Below are positions 13,708 through 21,888 of a stretch of 23,720 nt of DNA, in pieces (position 1 is the stretch's first letter; each line of letters starts with the position of its first letter). The position numbers were made by a program, and so were the translations under genes. This stretch comes from a virus. The stretch covers positions 1-23,720 of IMG/VR virus record IMGVR_UViG_3300042505_002447, one strand, 5' to 3'. Below the pieces are notes generated by a model, which had not been told where the DNA came from, ran no database searches, and saw only the letters and a program-made list of their open reading frames with translations.

Positions 13708-16050
13708 ATGCCAAGCCTGCTGATTGATCCAGAAGTCGATGAGGCGGATGCCGCCGAAGCCCTGAGCGGGTCTTCGTCGGGCCTGCTGACGTTTGAAAGC
13801 CAGATGGGCCAGTTGACGGCGGCGGCCGGCGATGTGGCGCGCGGCTTCGGGCGCGGGCGCGGCGAGCTGCTGGATCCGGAGACGGCCAACCGGGACTATG
13901 GCGTCGAGGGGCAATTGACCTTCGAGCGCCCGACCTATGAGAACGATGCGGCGCGCAAGCAACATTCGGCGCAGCGCCGGGCGTTCCGCGACGATGTGAT
14001 GAGCCGGTCCGAACTGGGGCCGCTGGGCAAGATGGGCGCGGCCCTGACCGGGGCGCTGTTTGATCCGGTGGGCCTGCCGCTGATGTTCGCCCCCGAACTG
14101 CTGGGCCTGCGCGGGACGCTGGAAGGCGGGGCGGTGTTCCGGGCGGGCAGCGTGCTGGGCAAGGCCGGGCGGGTGGCCAATGTCGGGCGCGGGGCGGTGA
14201 TCGGCGGGATCGAGGGCGCGGCGGGCGGCGTGGTCTATGAGGCGGGGGCGTTCGCCCTGAGCAATGCCGATGATCCGGACTACACGGCGGGCGATGCGCT
14301 GAACAACGTGCTGCTGGGCACGGTGCTGGGCGGCGGGATCGGCGGGGTGCTGGGCGGCGTGTTCGGCGGGCGGGGCCAGCCGGCGGCGCTGGCGCGGATG
14401 GACGAGGACGCCCGGCTGGGGGCGGTGATGAGCGCGCTGGACGATGTGTCCGCCGACCGGCCGGTGAACGTGGCCGCGATCATCGAGAAGGAAGCGCCGC
14501 CGAAGGCCGCGCCCACGCCCGAACGGCTGGCGGCGCTGGACGAGGGCGGCGGCGGGCCACGGATCACGGCGCGCGAGCTGGAGGCTGATGTGGCGGTGAC
14601 GTCGCGCGGCCGCGAGATCCCGGTGAAGTACGCCCTGGTGGAACTGGACGATCTGGTCACCAGCCACACCGATGACCTGGAGCGCAATGCGGCGTTCCCG
14701 GAAGCCCTGCAACCCCGCGACCGGACGCGGGCGGGGAGCCAGGCAGGCAACTTCCGGCTGGAAGCGGAGCTGAACCCGAAACGGCTGATGCGCGAGGCCG
14801 GGGCGGAAACCGGCGCGCCGTTGGTGGCGCCCGACGGCACGGTGGAAAGCGGGAACGGCCGGACGATTGCGCTGCGCCGGTCGGCGCGGACGGGCTCGGA
14901 GGCCTATGGCCGCTATCGTCAGGAACTGGCGGCGCAGGGGTTTGATACGACCGGCATGACCAACCCGGTGCTGGTGCGGATCCGCACAGGCCGGATGGAC
15001 GGGGAGGCGCGGGCGGCGCTGGCCCGGGAAATGAACGCCGCGCCCACGGAAACCATGGGACCGTCCGAACAGGCGATGGCCGATGCGGCGGCGCTGGACG
15101 ATGCGGTGCTGAGCCGGATCGACGGCACGGCGGCGGGCGAGCGCGCCTTCATGCAGGCCTTCGTGGCCAAGGTGGCGCCGGACCAGCAGAACGCCTTTGC
15201 AGCGGCGGACGGCGCCCTGAGCCAGCAGGGTCGCCAGCGGGCGGCGGCGGCGCTGGTGGCGCGGGCCTATGGCGATCCGCGCCTGGTGGAAGCCGTGTTC
15301 GAGACGGCGGACCCGAACATTCGCACCCTGGGGGCGGCGCTGAGCGAGGCGGCGCCCGGCTGGGCGAAGATGCGATCGCTGGCGGCGCGGGGCGAGATCC
15401 CGGCGGATCTGGACGTGACCGCGCAGCTCCGCGCGGCGGTGGACATGATCCGCCACGCGCGGGACCATAGAATTCCTGTGGATGAATGGATCGCCCAGCG
15501 GCTGGACCAGCAGGAGCTGTTCGGCGGGAATTCGGTGGATGTGGAAACCGAAGCCTTCCTGCGGCTGTTTTTCCGGGATGACACTTTCCGTCGGCACCGT
15601 TCTGCGGATAAGATCGCCTGGGCGCTGAAGGACTATGCGCGACAGGCGGGCGACGTGGCCCCCGGCCCGAACCTGTTTGGAGATACGCCCGATGGCGAAG
15701 CCCGCCTCATTCTCGATGGCCTCAACCGGAAATTCGCCGGAGACGAGCGGTTCCCCGCCGAAGCCGACCTCCTCGACCTCGCGCCAAAGCCCACGGAACC
15801 TGCTCGCATCGACCTTCGCCCGGATGCCGGCGACGGAGGCGGAGGCGGCGTACAACGCGGACCTGGCGAAGGCCCTGCGGGAGGGGTAGCGGAGGGCGGA
15901 CGTCCCGACCCTACGACCCTGATTGATCCGGAACTGAAGGCCCTGGCGGACGAGGTGCTGGCCGATGCACCGTCGCTGGCCCCGCGCGATGATCCGGCGG
16001 TGATCGCCGAGGCGATCCGGGCGGCGGCGTTTTGTTTGAGGGAGGGGTAG
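13708..16050 (+). CDS. Polyvalent ejection protein with DdrB/ParB-like domain
   Basis: This encodes 780 residues. Residues 1-100 are acidic/basic linker; 105-225 contain glycine-zipper hydrophobic stretches (ALTGALFDPVGLPLMFAPELLGL; LLGTVLGGGIGGVLGGVFGG at 202-221) suited to membrane contact. Residues about 280-560 match the DdrB-like ParB superfamily domain of phage 'polyvalent' proteins: ELDDLVTSH, ALQPRDRTRAG (333-343), LVAPDGTVESGNGRTIAL (372-389), then helical EWIAQRLDQQELFGG and FLRLFF near 590-625. Such proteins are thought to be injected with the DNA and act early in the cell, perhaps as ParB-like nucleases or CTP-binding DNA proteins. The C-terminus after about 690 is Gly-rich and may be a mosaic patch. 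GTGAG lies a few bases before the ATG. Confidence 0.82.
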   Translation: MPSLLIDPEVDEADAAEALSGSSSGLLTFESQMGQLTAAAGDVARGFGRGRGELLDPETANRDYGVEGQLTFERPTYENDAARKQHSAQRRAFRDDVMSRSELGPLGKMGAALTGALFDPVGLPLMFAPELLGLRGTLEGGAVFRAGSVLGKAGRVANVGRGAVIGGIEGAAGGVVYEAGAFALSNADDPDYTAGDALNNVLLGTVLGGGIGGVLGGVFGGRGQPAALARMDEDARLGAVMSALDDVSADRPVNVAAIIEKEAPPKAAPTPERLAALDEGGGGPRITARELEADVAVTSRGREIPVKYALVELDDLVTSHTDDLERNAAFPEALQPRDRTRAGSQAGNFRLEAELNPKRLMREAGAETGAPLVAPDGTVESGNGRTIALRRSARTGSEAYGRYRQELAAQGFDTTGMTNPVLVRIRTGRMDGEARAALAREMNAAPTETMGPSEQAMADAAALDDAVLSRIDGTAAGERAFMQAFVAKVAPDQQNAFAAADGALSQQGRQRAAAALVARAYGDPRLVEAVFETADPNIRTLGAALSEAAPGWAKMRSLAARGEIPADLDVTAQLRAAVDMIRHARDHRIPVDEWIAQRLDQQELFGGNSVDVETEAFLRLFFRDDTFRRHRSADKIAWALKDYARQAGDVAPGPNLFGDTPDGEARLILDGLNRKFAGDERFPAEADLLDLAPKPTEPARIDLRPDAGDGGGGGVQRGPGEGPAGGVAEGGRPDPTTLIDPELKALADEVLADAPSLAPRDDPAVIAEAIRAAAFCLREG

Positions 16051-16052
16051 GC

Positions 16053-16352
16053 ATGGCCAAGCGTCCCTTCTGCGACGATTGGGGTTGTCCCTCCATGTGG
16101 ACCTGTGCCCGCGCTTGGGGCCGAGCCGAAGCCTACTGGCGCTTCGACCCCGACCAAGACGCCCGCGAACGCATCTCCCTCTATGCAGGCCTGCGGAAGC
16201 CCGGCCACGAGGCCTGTGCCGATTGGGAACGGGACAAGCCGCGCCCTTGGCTGGCGGGGGCCTTTGAGCCGATGAACGGGGTCGGCATGACGCGCCCGGT
16301 GATCCCGCCTAACTTCAAGTTGGCGGCGGTCGAATGCGAAGGTGAAGCATGA
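16053..16352 (+). CDS. Second four-cysteine small phage protein
   Basis: This encodes 99 residues with GGAGG just before the ATG (16041-16046) in the tail of the previous gene; an in-frame TTG at 16032 is less likely. Cysteines C7, C12, C18 and C55 (CDDWGCPSMWTCARAW ... HEACADW) may bind a metal. Small proteins of this type (C-D-x-x-C-P ... C-x-R ... C-x-x-W) occur beside ejection genes in other podoviruses; their job is unknown. Its spacing differs from the four-cysteine protein at 3326, so the two are not obvious duplicates. The stop overlaps the next start as ATGA. Confidence 0.72.
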   Translation: MAKRPFCDDWGCPSMWTCARAWGRAEAYWRFDPDQDARERISLYAGLRKPGHEACADWERDKPRPWLAGAFEPMNGVGMTRPVIPPNFKLAAVECEGEA

Positions 16353-19024
16353 AAGCCTGCCACGCCCCCATCCGCGCCGCGACGGGCGACGCCTTCTCCG
16401 ACGCCGAGATTGACGACATCCTCGACCGGCTGGCGCGCAAGCACAAACGCGCCAAGGGCAAGGCTCCGACCGCCAGCGATGAACAGGCGTGGGCTGAGGC
16501 CGCCGCCGACCTGACGCGGGAGGAGGTGGAAACCGCCCTGCAGGCGCGCCGGCTGGAGCATTTCGCCAAGGCCGCGCGGGTGGCGCGTGAAGCCCGGATG
16601 GCCGCCATGACGGCGGGCGGGCTGGACGAGGCGCAGGCCCTGAAGGCCTACAATGTGGGATCGGACAAGCAGGCCGGGTTCTCCAGCGCCAGCGTGGACG
16701 CCGAGGGCCGGGCGCGGGCGGTGGCGGCGTGGGGCGACGTCGAGCGCGGTCTGGCGGCGCACGAGGGCCTGAGCGACCGGCTGGTGAACTTCTGGGGCGG
16801 CGGCGACGATGCGTTCGACCGCGACGTGGCGCGCGAGATGGCCCGGCTGAACGGGGCCGACATCGAGGCGACGGGGGATGCCGACGCGCTGGCGGCGGCG
16901 CGGGTGTTTGCCGCCGCGCTGGAGAAAAACCGTCAGGGGCTGAACGCCCAGGGCGCGTTTGTGGGCAAGCTGAAGGGGCGGATCGCGGCGCAGTCGCATG
17001 ACCGCCTGAAGGTGTCGGGCGGGTTCTGGCGGGAGTTTCGCGAGGCGGGGATCGGTGCGCCGGCCAAGTGGGGCGAGGCGCGCCTGCAGGCGTCGCGCAA
17101 GGCGTTCCGGCAATGGCGGGACTATATCCGGCCACGGCTGGACCCGGCGACCTTTGACGGGATCGACGTTTCCGACGGGGCGCTGGCGGACGAGGCCGAG
17201 GCGCTGGCGAAGGCCGGGGTGATCGACGACGCGGCGGATCTGGAGGAGCGGTTCCTGTACCGCGCCTGGTGGAACATCGTCTCGGGCGCCCATGAGGTGC
17301 TGGGGGGCGCGCAGGATCTGGCGGAATTCCGCCCGCCGGCCGGCAAGGCCCGGGCGGTCAGCAAACACCGGGTGCTGCACTTCAAGGACCCCGACGCCTG
17401 GTCGGACTATCACGCCGAATATGGGCGGGGATCGCTCTACAGCGTGGTGATGGGCGAGCTGGAGCGCGGCGGCAAGAACGCCGCCCTGATGGCGCGCTGG
17501 GGCCCGTCGCCGGAAGCCGCCTTCGGGCGGACGATGGAGACGCTGGGATCGGCGGCGCGGGCGCGCGGCGACGCCGGGGCGGCGAACGCCCTGCAGAGCC
17601 GGTTGCGGCAGGCGGAGTTTGACGAGCTGACCGGGGAAACCAACCGGCCCGACAAACTGCGGCTGGCGCTGATCGGGCGCACGATCCGGACCTCGCAGGT
17701 GCTGTCCAAGCTGGGCGGCATGGTGCTGTCGGCGCTGTCGGACACGGCGCTGGCCAGTCAGGCCATGACCCGGGCGGGCGGCAATTTCGCGGGCGGCTAT
17801 GGCGCGGCGCTGAAAGGCATTGCGCGGCTGCAGGACGCGGAGGGCAAGCGCGCGGCGGATCTGCTGGACGTGGGCTCACGCTCGGCGGCGGCGCATCTGA
17901 TGGGCCGCTTCACGGCCACGGACGGGCCGTTGGGCTGGTCGGCCTGGGCGCAGCGGGTGTTCTATCGGGTGAACGGGTTCGAGGCCTGGTCGGACGGCCT
18001 GCGCCGGGGCGTCGGCGAAATGCTGTCCGCGCACTGGGGGCAGGAGGCGGCGTTCGGGTGGGATGGATTGCAGGCGGGCACGCGCGAGACGTTCGAGCGC
18101 TACGGCATTGACCGGGGCCTGTGGGATCTGGCGCGGACCGGGACCACGCCGCTGGAGGACGGGCGGACCTATTTCAGCCTGGAGGCCATCGACGGCCTGT
18201 CGGATGCGGACGTGCATCGCTGGGCAGGGCTGAAGGGCAAACAGGCCACGGCGGCGGCGGCGGCGCGGTTACGTGACGACATCAGGCTCAGGTTCCAGAC
18301 CATGACCGGCGGCATTCTCGACGACGCCCTGACGGAGGCCCGGGCGCGGGAGCGGGTGGCGCTGGTTCAGGGCCTGAAGGCGGGCACGGTGTGGGGGGAG
18401 GCGGTGCGCAGCTTCACCCAGTTCTGGAGTTTTTCGGCGACGATCCTGGGGCGGCATGTGGCGCCGGCGGCGCGGGGGTTCGCGGGCCGCCAGCCGGTCG
18501 CCCTGCTGGCGCATCTGATCGTGGCCACGACCCTGCTGGGGGCGGCGTCGCTACAGGCCAAGCAACTGGTGAAGGGCCGCACGCCGCGCCCGCTGGACCG
18601 GCCCGAGACCTGGCTGGCGGCGCTTCTTCAAGGAGGGGGCCTTGGCGTGTACGGCGACTTTCTGTTTGGGGAATACGCGCGCAGCGGTATGCCGGCAACG
18701 ATCAGCACGTTCGCGGGTCCGTCGGTGAGCGAGCTGGAGCGTCTGCGCTTGGTGGTGGGTGCGGCGGCGGGCACGCTGAACCCGCTGACCACGGATGAAA
18801 AGCGCGACGCCTCGAAGCAGGTGCTGGAGCAACAGGGGTTCCGGTTCATCAAGGACAACACCCCGTTCGCCAACATCTTCTACACCCGGCTGGCGCTGGA
18901 TTATCTGGTGCTGTGGCGGCTGCAGGAGGCGATCTCGCCGGGGTATCTGGCGCGGTATGAGGCCAATGTGCGCGAGCGCGAGGGAAGTGATTTCCTGATC
19001 TCGCCGACGGAGGCGGTGCAGTAG
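16349..19024 (+). CDS. Large internal virion / ejection protein
   Basis: This encodes 891 residues, starting in an ATGA overlap. It is mostly helical: charged N-terminal region (EIDDILDRLARKHKRAKG, 20-40), a middle section FWREFREAGIGAPAKWGEARLQASRKAFRQW, and a hydrophobic segment PVALLAHLIVATTLLGAASLQAKQL at about 716-740. The end, NTPFANIFYTRLALDYLVLWRLQEAISPGYLARYEANVRE then a Phe-Leu-x-x-Pro-Thr-Glu-Ala closing, is the conserved tail of the very large ejection proteins of BPP-1/T7-like podoviruses. It probably lines the inner-membrane part of the ejection channel (gp16-like), but has no transglycosylase domain; that activity sits in the 10791 gene. Confidence 0.85.
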   Translation: MKACHAPIRAATGDAFSDAEIDDILDRLARKHKRAKGKAPTASDEQAWAEAAADLTREEVETALQARRLEHFAKAARVAREARMAAMTAGGLDEAQALKAYNVGSDKQAGFSSASVDAEGRARAVAAWGDVERGLAAHEGLSDRLVNFWGGGDDAFDRDVAREMARLNGADIEATGDADALAAARVFAAALEKNRQGLNAQGAFVGKLKGRIAAQSHDRLKVSGGFWREFREAGIGAPAKWGEARLQASRKAFRQWRDYIRPRLDPATFDGIDVSDGALADEAEALAKAGVIDDAADLEERFLYRAWWNIVSGAHEVLGGAQDLAEFRPPAGKARAVSKHRVLHFKDPDAWSDYHAEYGRGSLYSVVMGELERGGKNAALMARWGPSPEAAFGRTMETLGSAARARGDAGAANALQSRLRQAEFDELTGETNRPDKLRLALIGRTIRTSQVLSKLGGMVLSALSDTALASQAMTRAGGNFAGGYGAALKGIARLQDAEGKRAADLLDVGSRSAAAHLMGRFTATDGPLGWSAWAQRVFYRVNGFEAWSDGLRRGVGEMLSAHWGQEAAFGWDGLQAGTRETFERYGIDRGLWDLARTGTTPLEDGRTYFSLEAIDGLSDADVHRWAGLKGKQATAAAAARLRDDIRLRFQTMTGGILDDALTEARARERVALVQGLKAGTVWGEAVRSFTQFWSFSATILGRHVAPAARGFAGRQPVALLAHLIVATTLLGAASLQAKQLVKGRTPRPLDRPETWLAALLQGGGLGVYGDFLFGEYARSGMPATISTFAGPSVSELERLRLVVGAAAGTLNPLTTDEKRDASKQVLEQQGFRFIKDNTPFANIFYTRLALDYLVLWRLQEAISPGYLARYEANVREREGSDFLISPTEAVQ

Positions 19025-19073
19025 GTCCCGGCTCGGCCGCCGCGCTTCGCGCTTTGTTGGCCGGGATGACGGG
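19024..19073. repeat. Family B palindromic repeat, copy 2
   Basis: GGTCCCGGCTCGG, inner GCGCTTCGCGC, then GGCCGGGATGACGGG. Same arms and core as 6831-6880. Its first base is the last base of the preceding stop codon, so it acts as the 3' end of the ejection gene message and could serve as a weak terminator or stabiliser. Confidence 0.82.
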
Positions 19074-19084
19074 CTTTATGGCGT

Positions 19085-19125
19085 CCCCCTCCGGCGCTTC
19101 GCGCCACCTCCCCCTCCGGGGAAGG
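19085..19125. repeat. Family A palindromic repeat, diverged copy 4
   Basis: CCCCCTCC followed by the hairpin GGCGCTTCGCGCC, then ACCTCCCCCTCCGGGGAAGG. The core hairpin differs from copies 2 and 3 but the CCCCCTCC-hairpin-CCTCCCCCTCC-GGGG order is kept. Together with the family B copy and the promoter-like element it fills the whole 146-base gap between ejection and tail fibre genes. Confidence 0.7.
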
Positions 19126-19133
19126 CGCTGAGC

Positions 19134-19170
19134 TTATCCACGGCTCGCGCCCGCGCGCGAGCATGGGCCT
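19134..19170 (+). promoter_or_regulatory. Putative late promoter, copy 4 (TTATCCACG-N28-ATG)
   Basis: TTATCCACG begins 37 bases before the tail fibre ATG. GAGCAT occupies -12 to -7 (A at -11, T at -7), close to GAGTAT in copy 3. The inverted repeat GCTCGCG...CGCGAGC (19143-19162, 7 pairs) lies between the boxes. The ribosome binding site is weak (GGG only). Confidence 0.5.
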
Positions 19171-21411
19171 ATGACCCTCGTCGTCGAATATCCGAGCAGC
19201 GCCTATACCGCGACCGGCGGACCGGGCGAGACGTTTGCGGCGGGGTTCTCGTTCGCCAGCGACAGCGAACTGCGGGTCAGCTACGCCGGGGTCTCCAAGA
19301 CAGCAGGCGTCGACTATCTGGTGACAGGCGACCGGCTGGCGGGCGGGGCGCTGATCAATCCGGTGAGCGGCCTGGCGCCGGGCGCGGGCGTGGCGGTGCT
19401 GATCACGCGGGCGACGCCGAAGGACCAGCCCTATACGTTTGGCAACTCGGGCCAGTTGACCCCGGCCCAGGTGGGCGCGGCGTTTGATCGCGTCACGCGG
19501 ATGATCCAGGAGCTGGGCCGCGACGTGGGCGCGGGCGGTGGCGGCGGCGGCGGCGGCGGGGGATCGAACCTCTGGGCCGACATCATCGGCAAGCCCTCGA
19601 CCTATCCGCCGTCGGCCCACACCCATGACTGGACGACGGGCATTACCGGCAAGCCCACCCTGGGGGCGCTGGCGGCCAAGGATGCGGTGAACAACGCCGA
19701 CTGGACCGGGACCGACCTGTCGGTGGCCAACGGCGGGACGGGGGCCTCGACGGCGGCGGCGGCGCGCACGGCGCTGGGGCTGGTGATCGGGACGGATGTG
19801 CAGGCGCACAGCGCCACCCTGGCGGCCATTGCGGCGGGTGGGACGCCGGGCGCGGGCAAGATCTTCGAGTTTACGTCGGCGACGACCGGCGCCTTCATTC
19901 CGACCCCGACGGGCGGCGGCGGCGGCGCCAACCGGCAACCGCTGTCGGCGTTCGGAGCGCTGGACGCGGGCGGGGTGAACACCACGGCCAATAATGCGGC
20001 GTTCGCGGCGGCCGAGGCCAGCGCGTTCGAGGATATCTGGGTTCCGGAAGGGGTCTACGCCACGACGCGCACCCGCCTGCAGCTCAACAAGAACTACGCC
20101 GGGCCGGGCGTGATCCTGTCGACGACCGACAGCGCGGGCCTGCCCGGCAACTTCGCCTCGATCGCGGCGGCGCCGACCCTGTGGCCCGCGCAGGGCCTGG
20201 CGGGATGGTTCCGCGGTCCGGGCGTGTTCGGCGAAGGCGAGTACAGGATCATCGGGCCGAACACCCGGGCCAAGGTGGACGCCCGCTACTACGAGAGCAC
20301 GTTCATCCCGCACCATGCGTGGATGGACGTCAACGACGGCGGATCAGGATGCACGGCGCACCTGACCGTGGCCGCCTCGACCAGCTCAAATCTGGTGACG
20401 GTGGACGGGGCGGATGCGGCCTATCTCGTCGGGCGGCAGATCATCTTCACGTCAGGGTTCGGCGGGACGGTGCTGGACACCCGGACGGTGATCGCCGTCT
20501 CGGGGACTGCGCCGGCGGTGCTGACGCTGAACGCCAACCCCTCGGCCAATCACCCGGTGGGCACCTTCATCACGACCAGCACACGGACCTGGGCCGGACA
20601 CACCTATGTCCGGATCAACGGCGCGGCAGAAGGGGATGTGTACGGTCACATCGTCCGCACCAACCAGAGCTACCAGAAAAAACCCGGACAGAAACACGTC
20701 TTCGAGACGTCGACCGTGGGGCAATACGGCGGGGACACCAACTATCTGTCGGGATCGGCGGGCGCCTACGGCACCAATCTGGAGTTCGCCAACTACGACC
20801 AGGGCAATGACGTGGCCAATATCGGCTACGTTTCCAGCCACGTCCGGGACAATGACACGGGCGCCATGGGGGCCATGTGGCTGGGCAGCTTCTTCAAGTC
20901 TGAAGGCGTCAAGCCCGGGGACGTCGCCCACGTGGTGGCCGGCAAGTGGCGTGCGGTGCTGGACAGCGTGCGCGCGGATCTGACGAATTTCGCGGCCGTC
21001 GGCGACAACGCCAATGTGCTGATCAATTCGGCCAAGGGCCATCGCTGGGTGATGAATTCCACGGCCTCGGTGAGCGGCCGGGGCGCAGGGACGGAATTCG
21101 GGGCGACGTTCGGCAATACCCTGGGCGACATGTTCATCGAGAGCGGCGCCGACGGGACCAGCGATTTCATCGCGCTCAGGTTCAATCGTGCGGCGCCGAA
21201 CGACGGGCGCATCCGGCTGCGGCCGGAGGGCGTGCAGATCAACAAATCGATCACCTCGGGCGGCTCCCTGCTGACGGTCGGCGACATCGTTTGCGGCGCC
21301 GGCAGCGTGCTGGGCATGGGCGGATCGGGCTCGGGCGTCTGGATCACATATTTCGGCGGCCGCATTCAGGGCACCATCAACGGCGGCGCCAGCTACACAA
21401 TTCTGGTCTGA
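19171..21411 (+). CDS. Tail fibre / receptor-binding protein
   Basis: This encodes 746 residues. Residues 1-115 match the T7 gp17 N-terminal attachment domain ([65 protein letters not shown]), which docks on the nozzle. A ten-glycine linker (122-131) follows, then fibre shaft repeats with [22 protein letters not shown] and [21 protein letters not shown] (about 150-215), a common tail-fibre motif. From 258 ([24 protein letters not shown]) a pectate-lyase-like beta-helix domain begins, giving the host surface binding or cleaving part. No peptidase S74 chaperone domain is seen at the end. Host range would be set by the C-terminal half. Preceded by a putative promoter, so it may form its own transcription unit. 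Confidence 0.88.
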   Translation: MTLVVEYPSSAYTATGGPGETFAAGFSFASDSELRVSYAGVSKTAGVDYLVTGDRLAGGALINPVSGLAPGAGVAVLITRATPKDQPYTFGNSGQLTPAQVGAAFDRVTRMIQELGRDVGAGGGGGGGGGGSNLWADIIGKPSTYPPSAHTHDWTTGITGKPTLGALAAKDAVNNADWTGTDLSVANGGTGASTAAAARTALGLVIGTDVQAHSATLAAIAAGGTPGAGKIFEFTSATTGAFIPTPTGGGGGANRQPLSAFGALDAGGVNTTANNAAFAAAEASAFEDIWVPEGVYATTRTRLQLNKNYAGPGVILSTTDSAGLPGNFASIAAAPTLWPAQGLAGWFRGPGVFGEGEYRIIGPNTRAKVDARYYESTFIPHHAWMDVNDGGSGCTAHLTVAASTSSNLVTVDGADAAYLVGRQIIFTSGFGGTVLDTRTVIAVSGTAPAVLTLNANPSANHPVGTFITTSTRTWAGHTYVRINGAAEGDVYGHIVRTNQSYQKKPGQKHVFETSTVGQYGGDTNYLSGSAGAYGTNLEFANYDQGNDVANIGYVSSHVRDNDTGAMGAMWLGSFFKSEGVKPGDVAHVVAGKWRAVLDSVRADLTNFAAVGDNANVLINSAKGHRWVMNSTASVSGRGAGTEFGATFGNTLGDMFIESGADGTSDFIALRFNRAAPNDGRIRLRPEGVQINKSITSGGSLLTVGDIVCGAGSVLGMGGSGSGVWITYFGGRIQGTINGGASYTILV
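19531..19563 (+). repeat. GGC trinucleotide tract coding for poly-glycine
   Basis: A run of GGC codons with one GGT and one GGG encodes ten consecutive glycines between the nozzle-binding domain and the shaft of the tail fibre. Slippage in units of three would change the linker length without breaking the frame. Confidence 0.8.
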
Positions 21412-21421
21412 GGACGAGACG

Positions 21422-21568
21422 ATGAGTGAAGACGAACGCCCCTTTCGCCGCATCAGCCTGCCGCCCGCGCCGCCGGCCTATGTGCCGGTTCCCACAGACG
21501 CCAAGGAGGCCCTGTTGCTGGAACGCCTGCGCGAGAACGCGGCGGAAATGGCCCAGCGCCCCGAGTAA
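21422..21568 (+). CDS. Small hypothetical protein, 48 residues
   Basis: Begins 10 bases after the tail fibre stop with a good ribosome binding site (GAGGA at 21410-21414). The N-terminal half is Pro-rich (FRRISLPPAPPAYVPVPTD), the second half one charged helix (EALLLERLRENAAEMAQRPE). The tight spacing, ribosome binding site and codon style support a real gene. I do not recognise the family. Its place between fibre and holin genes suggests a tail or lysis accessory. Confidence 0.6.
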   Translation: MSEDERPFRRISLPPAPPAYVPVPTDAKEALLLERLRENAAEMAQRPE

Positions 21569-21600
21569 TTCCCAAGATCAACCTGGAAGGACTGAAGACG

Positions 21601-21888
21601 ATGAACGATGAATCAAGCCATCATCAACAACACTGGTACGACAGCGACGAACATTTCAGCACGCAGCTTGAAGCCCGCGTTGCCCAGAAGCTGGGCCGCG
21701 CCATGCTGGACGTCACGGGCGCGCAGATCCGGCTGGAGATGGCGCACGCCCGTTCGGCGGCGCAGGGCGAGCGGGTGAAGGCGATCGAGGCGGAGGTCGA
21801 GACCCTGAAAGGCATGGTGGACGCCCTGACCCCGGCGGCCACGACGCCGGAGGTTGCGCCGTCGCCGGTCAAGGGCCGCCGGCCATGA
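21601..21888 (+). CDS. Hypothetical coiled-coil protein
   Basis: This encodes 95 residues with a strong ribosome binding site (GGAAGGA, about 10 bases upstream). The start is His/Asp/Glu-rich (NDESSHHQQHWYDSDEHF), residues 20-78 form a long amphipathic helix (LEARVAQKLGRAMLDVTGAQIRLE...VKAIEAEVETLKGMVDAL) likely to make a coiled coil, and the end is a Pro/Thr linker. There is no signal peptide or membrane segment, so it is not an obvious spanin. Its stop overlaps the holin start (ATGA), linking it to the lysis cassette. Confidence 0.65.
   Translation: MNDESSHHQQHWYDSDEHFSTQLEARVAQKLGRAMLDVTGAQIRLEMAHARSAAQGERVKAIEAEVETLKGMVDALTPAATTPEVAPSPVKGRRP

Noticed and set aside
6885-15855. Very long open frames on the - strand (6885-9518, 11913-13889, 13603-15855)
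   Set aside because: They lie opposite well-recognised + strand genes and are rich in Arg, His, Pro and Gln without family motifs, as expected for antisense frames of GC-rich coding DNA.
7510-19142. TTATCCACG copies as DnaA boxes
   Set aside because: They match the DnaA consensus (TTATNCACA) at 8 of 9 bases, but lie singly, on one strand and at a fixed distance from start codons, with no AT-rich region. A promoter element fits better.
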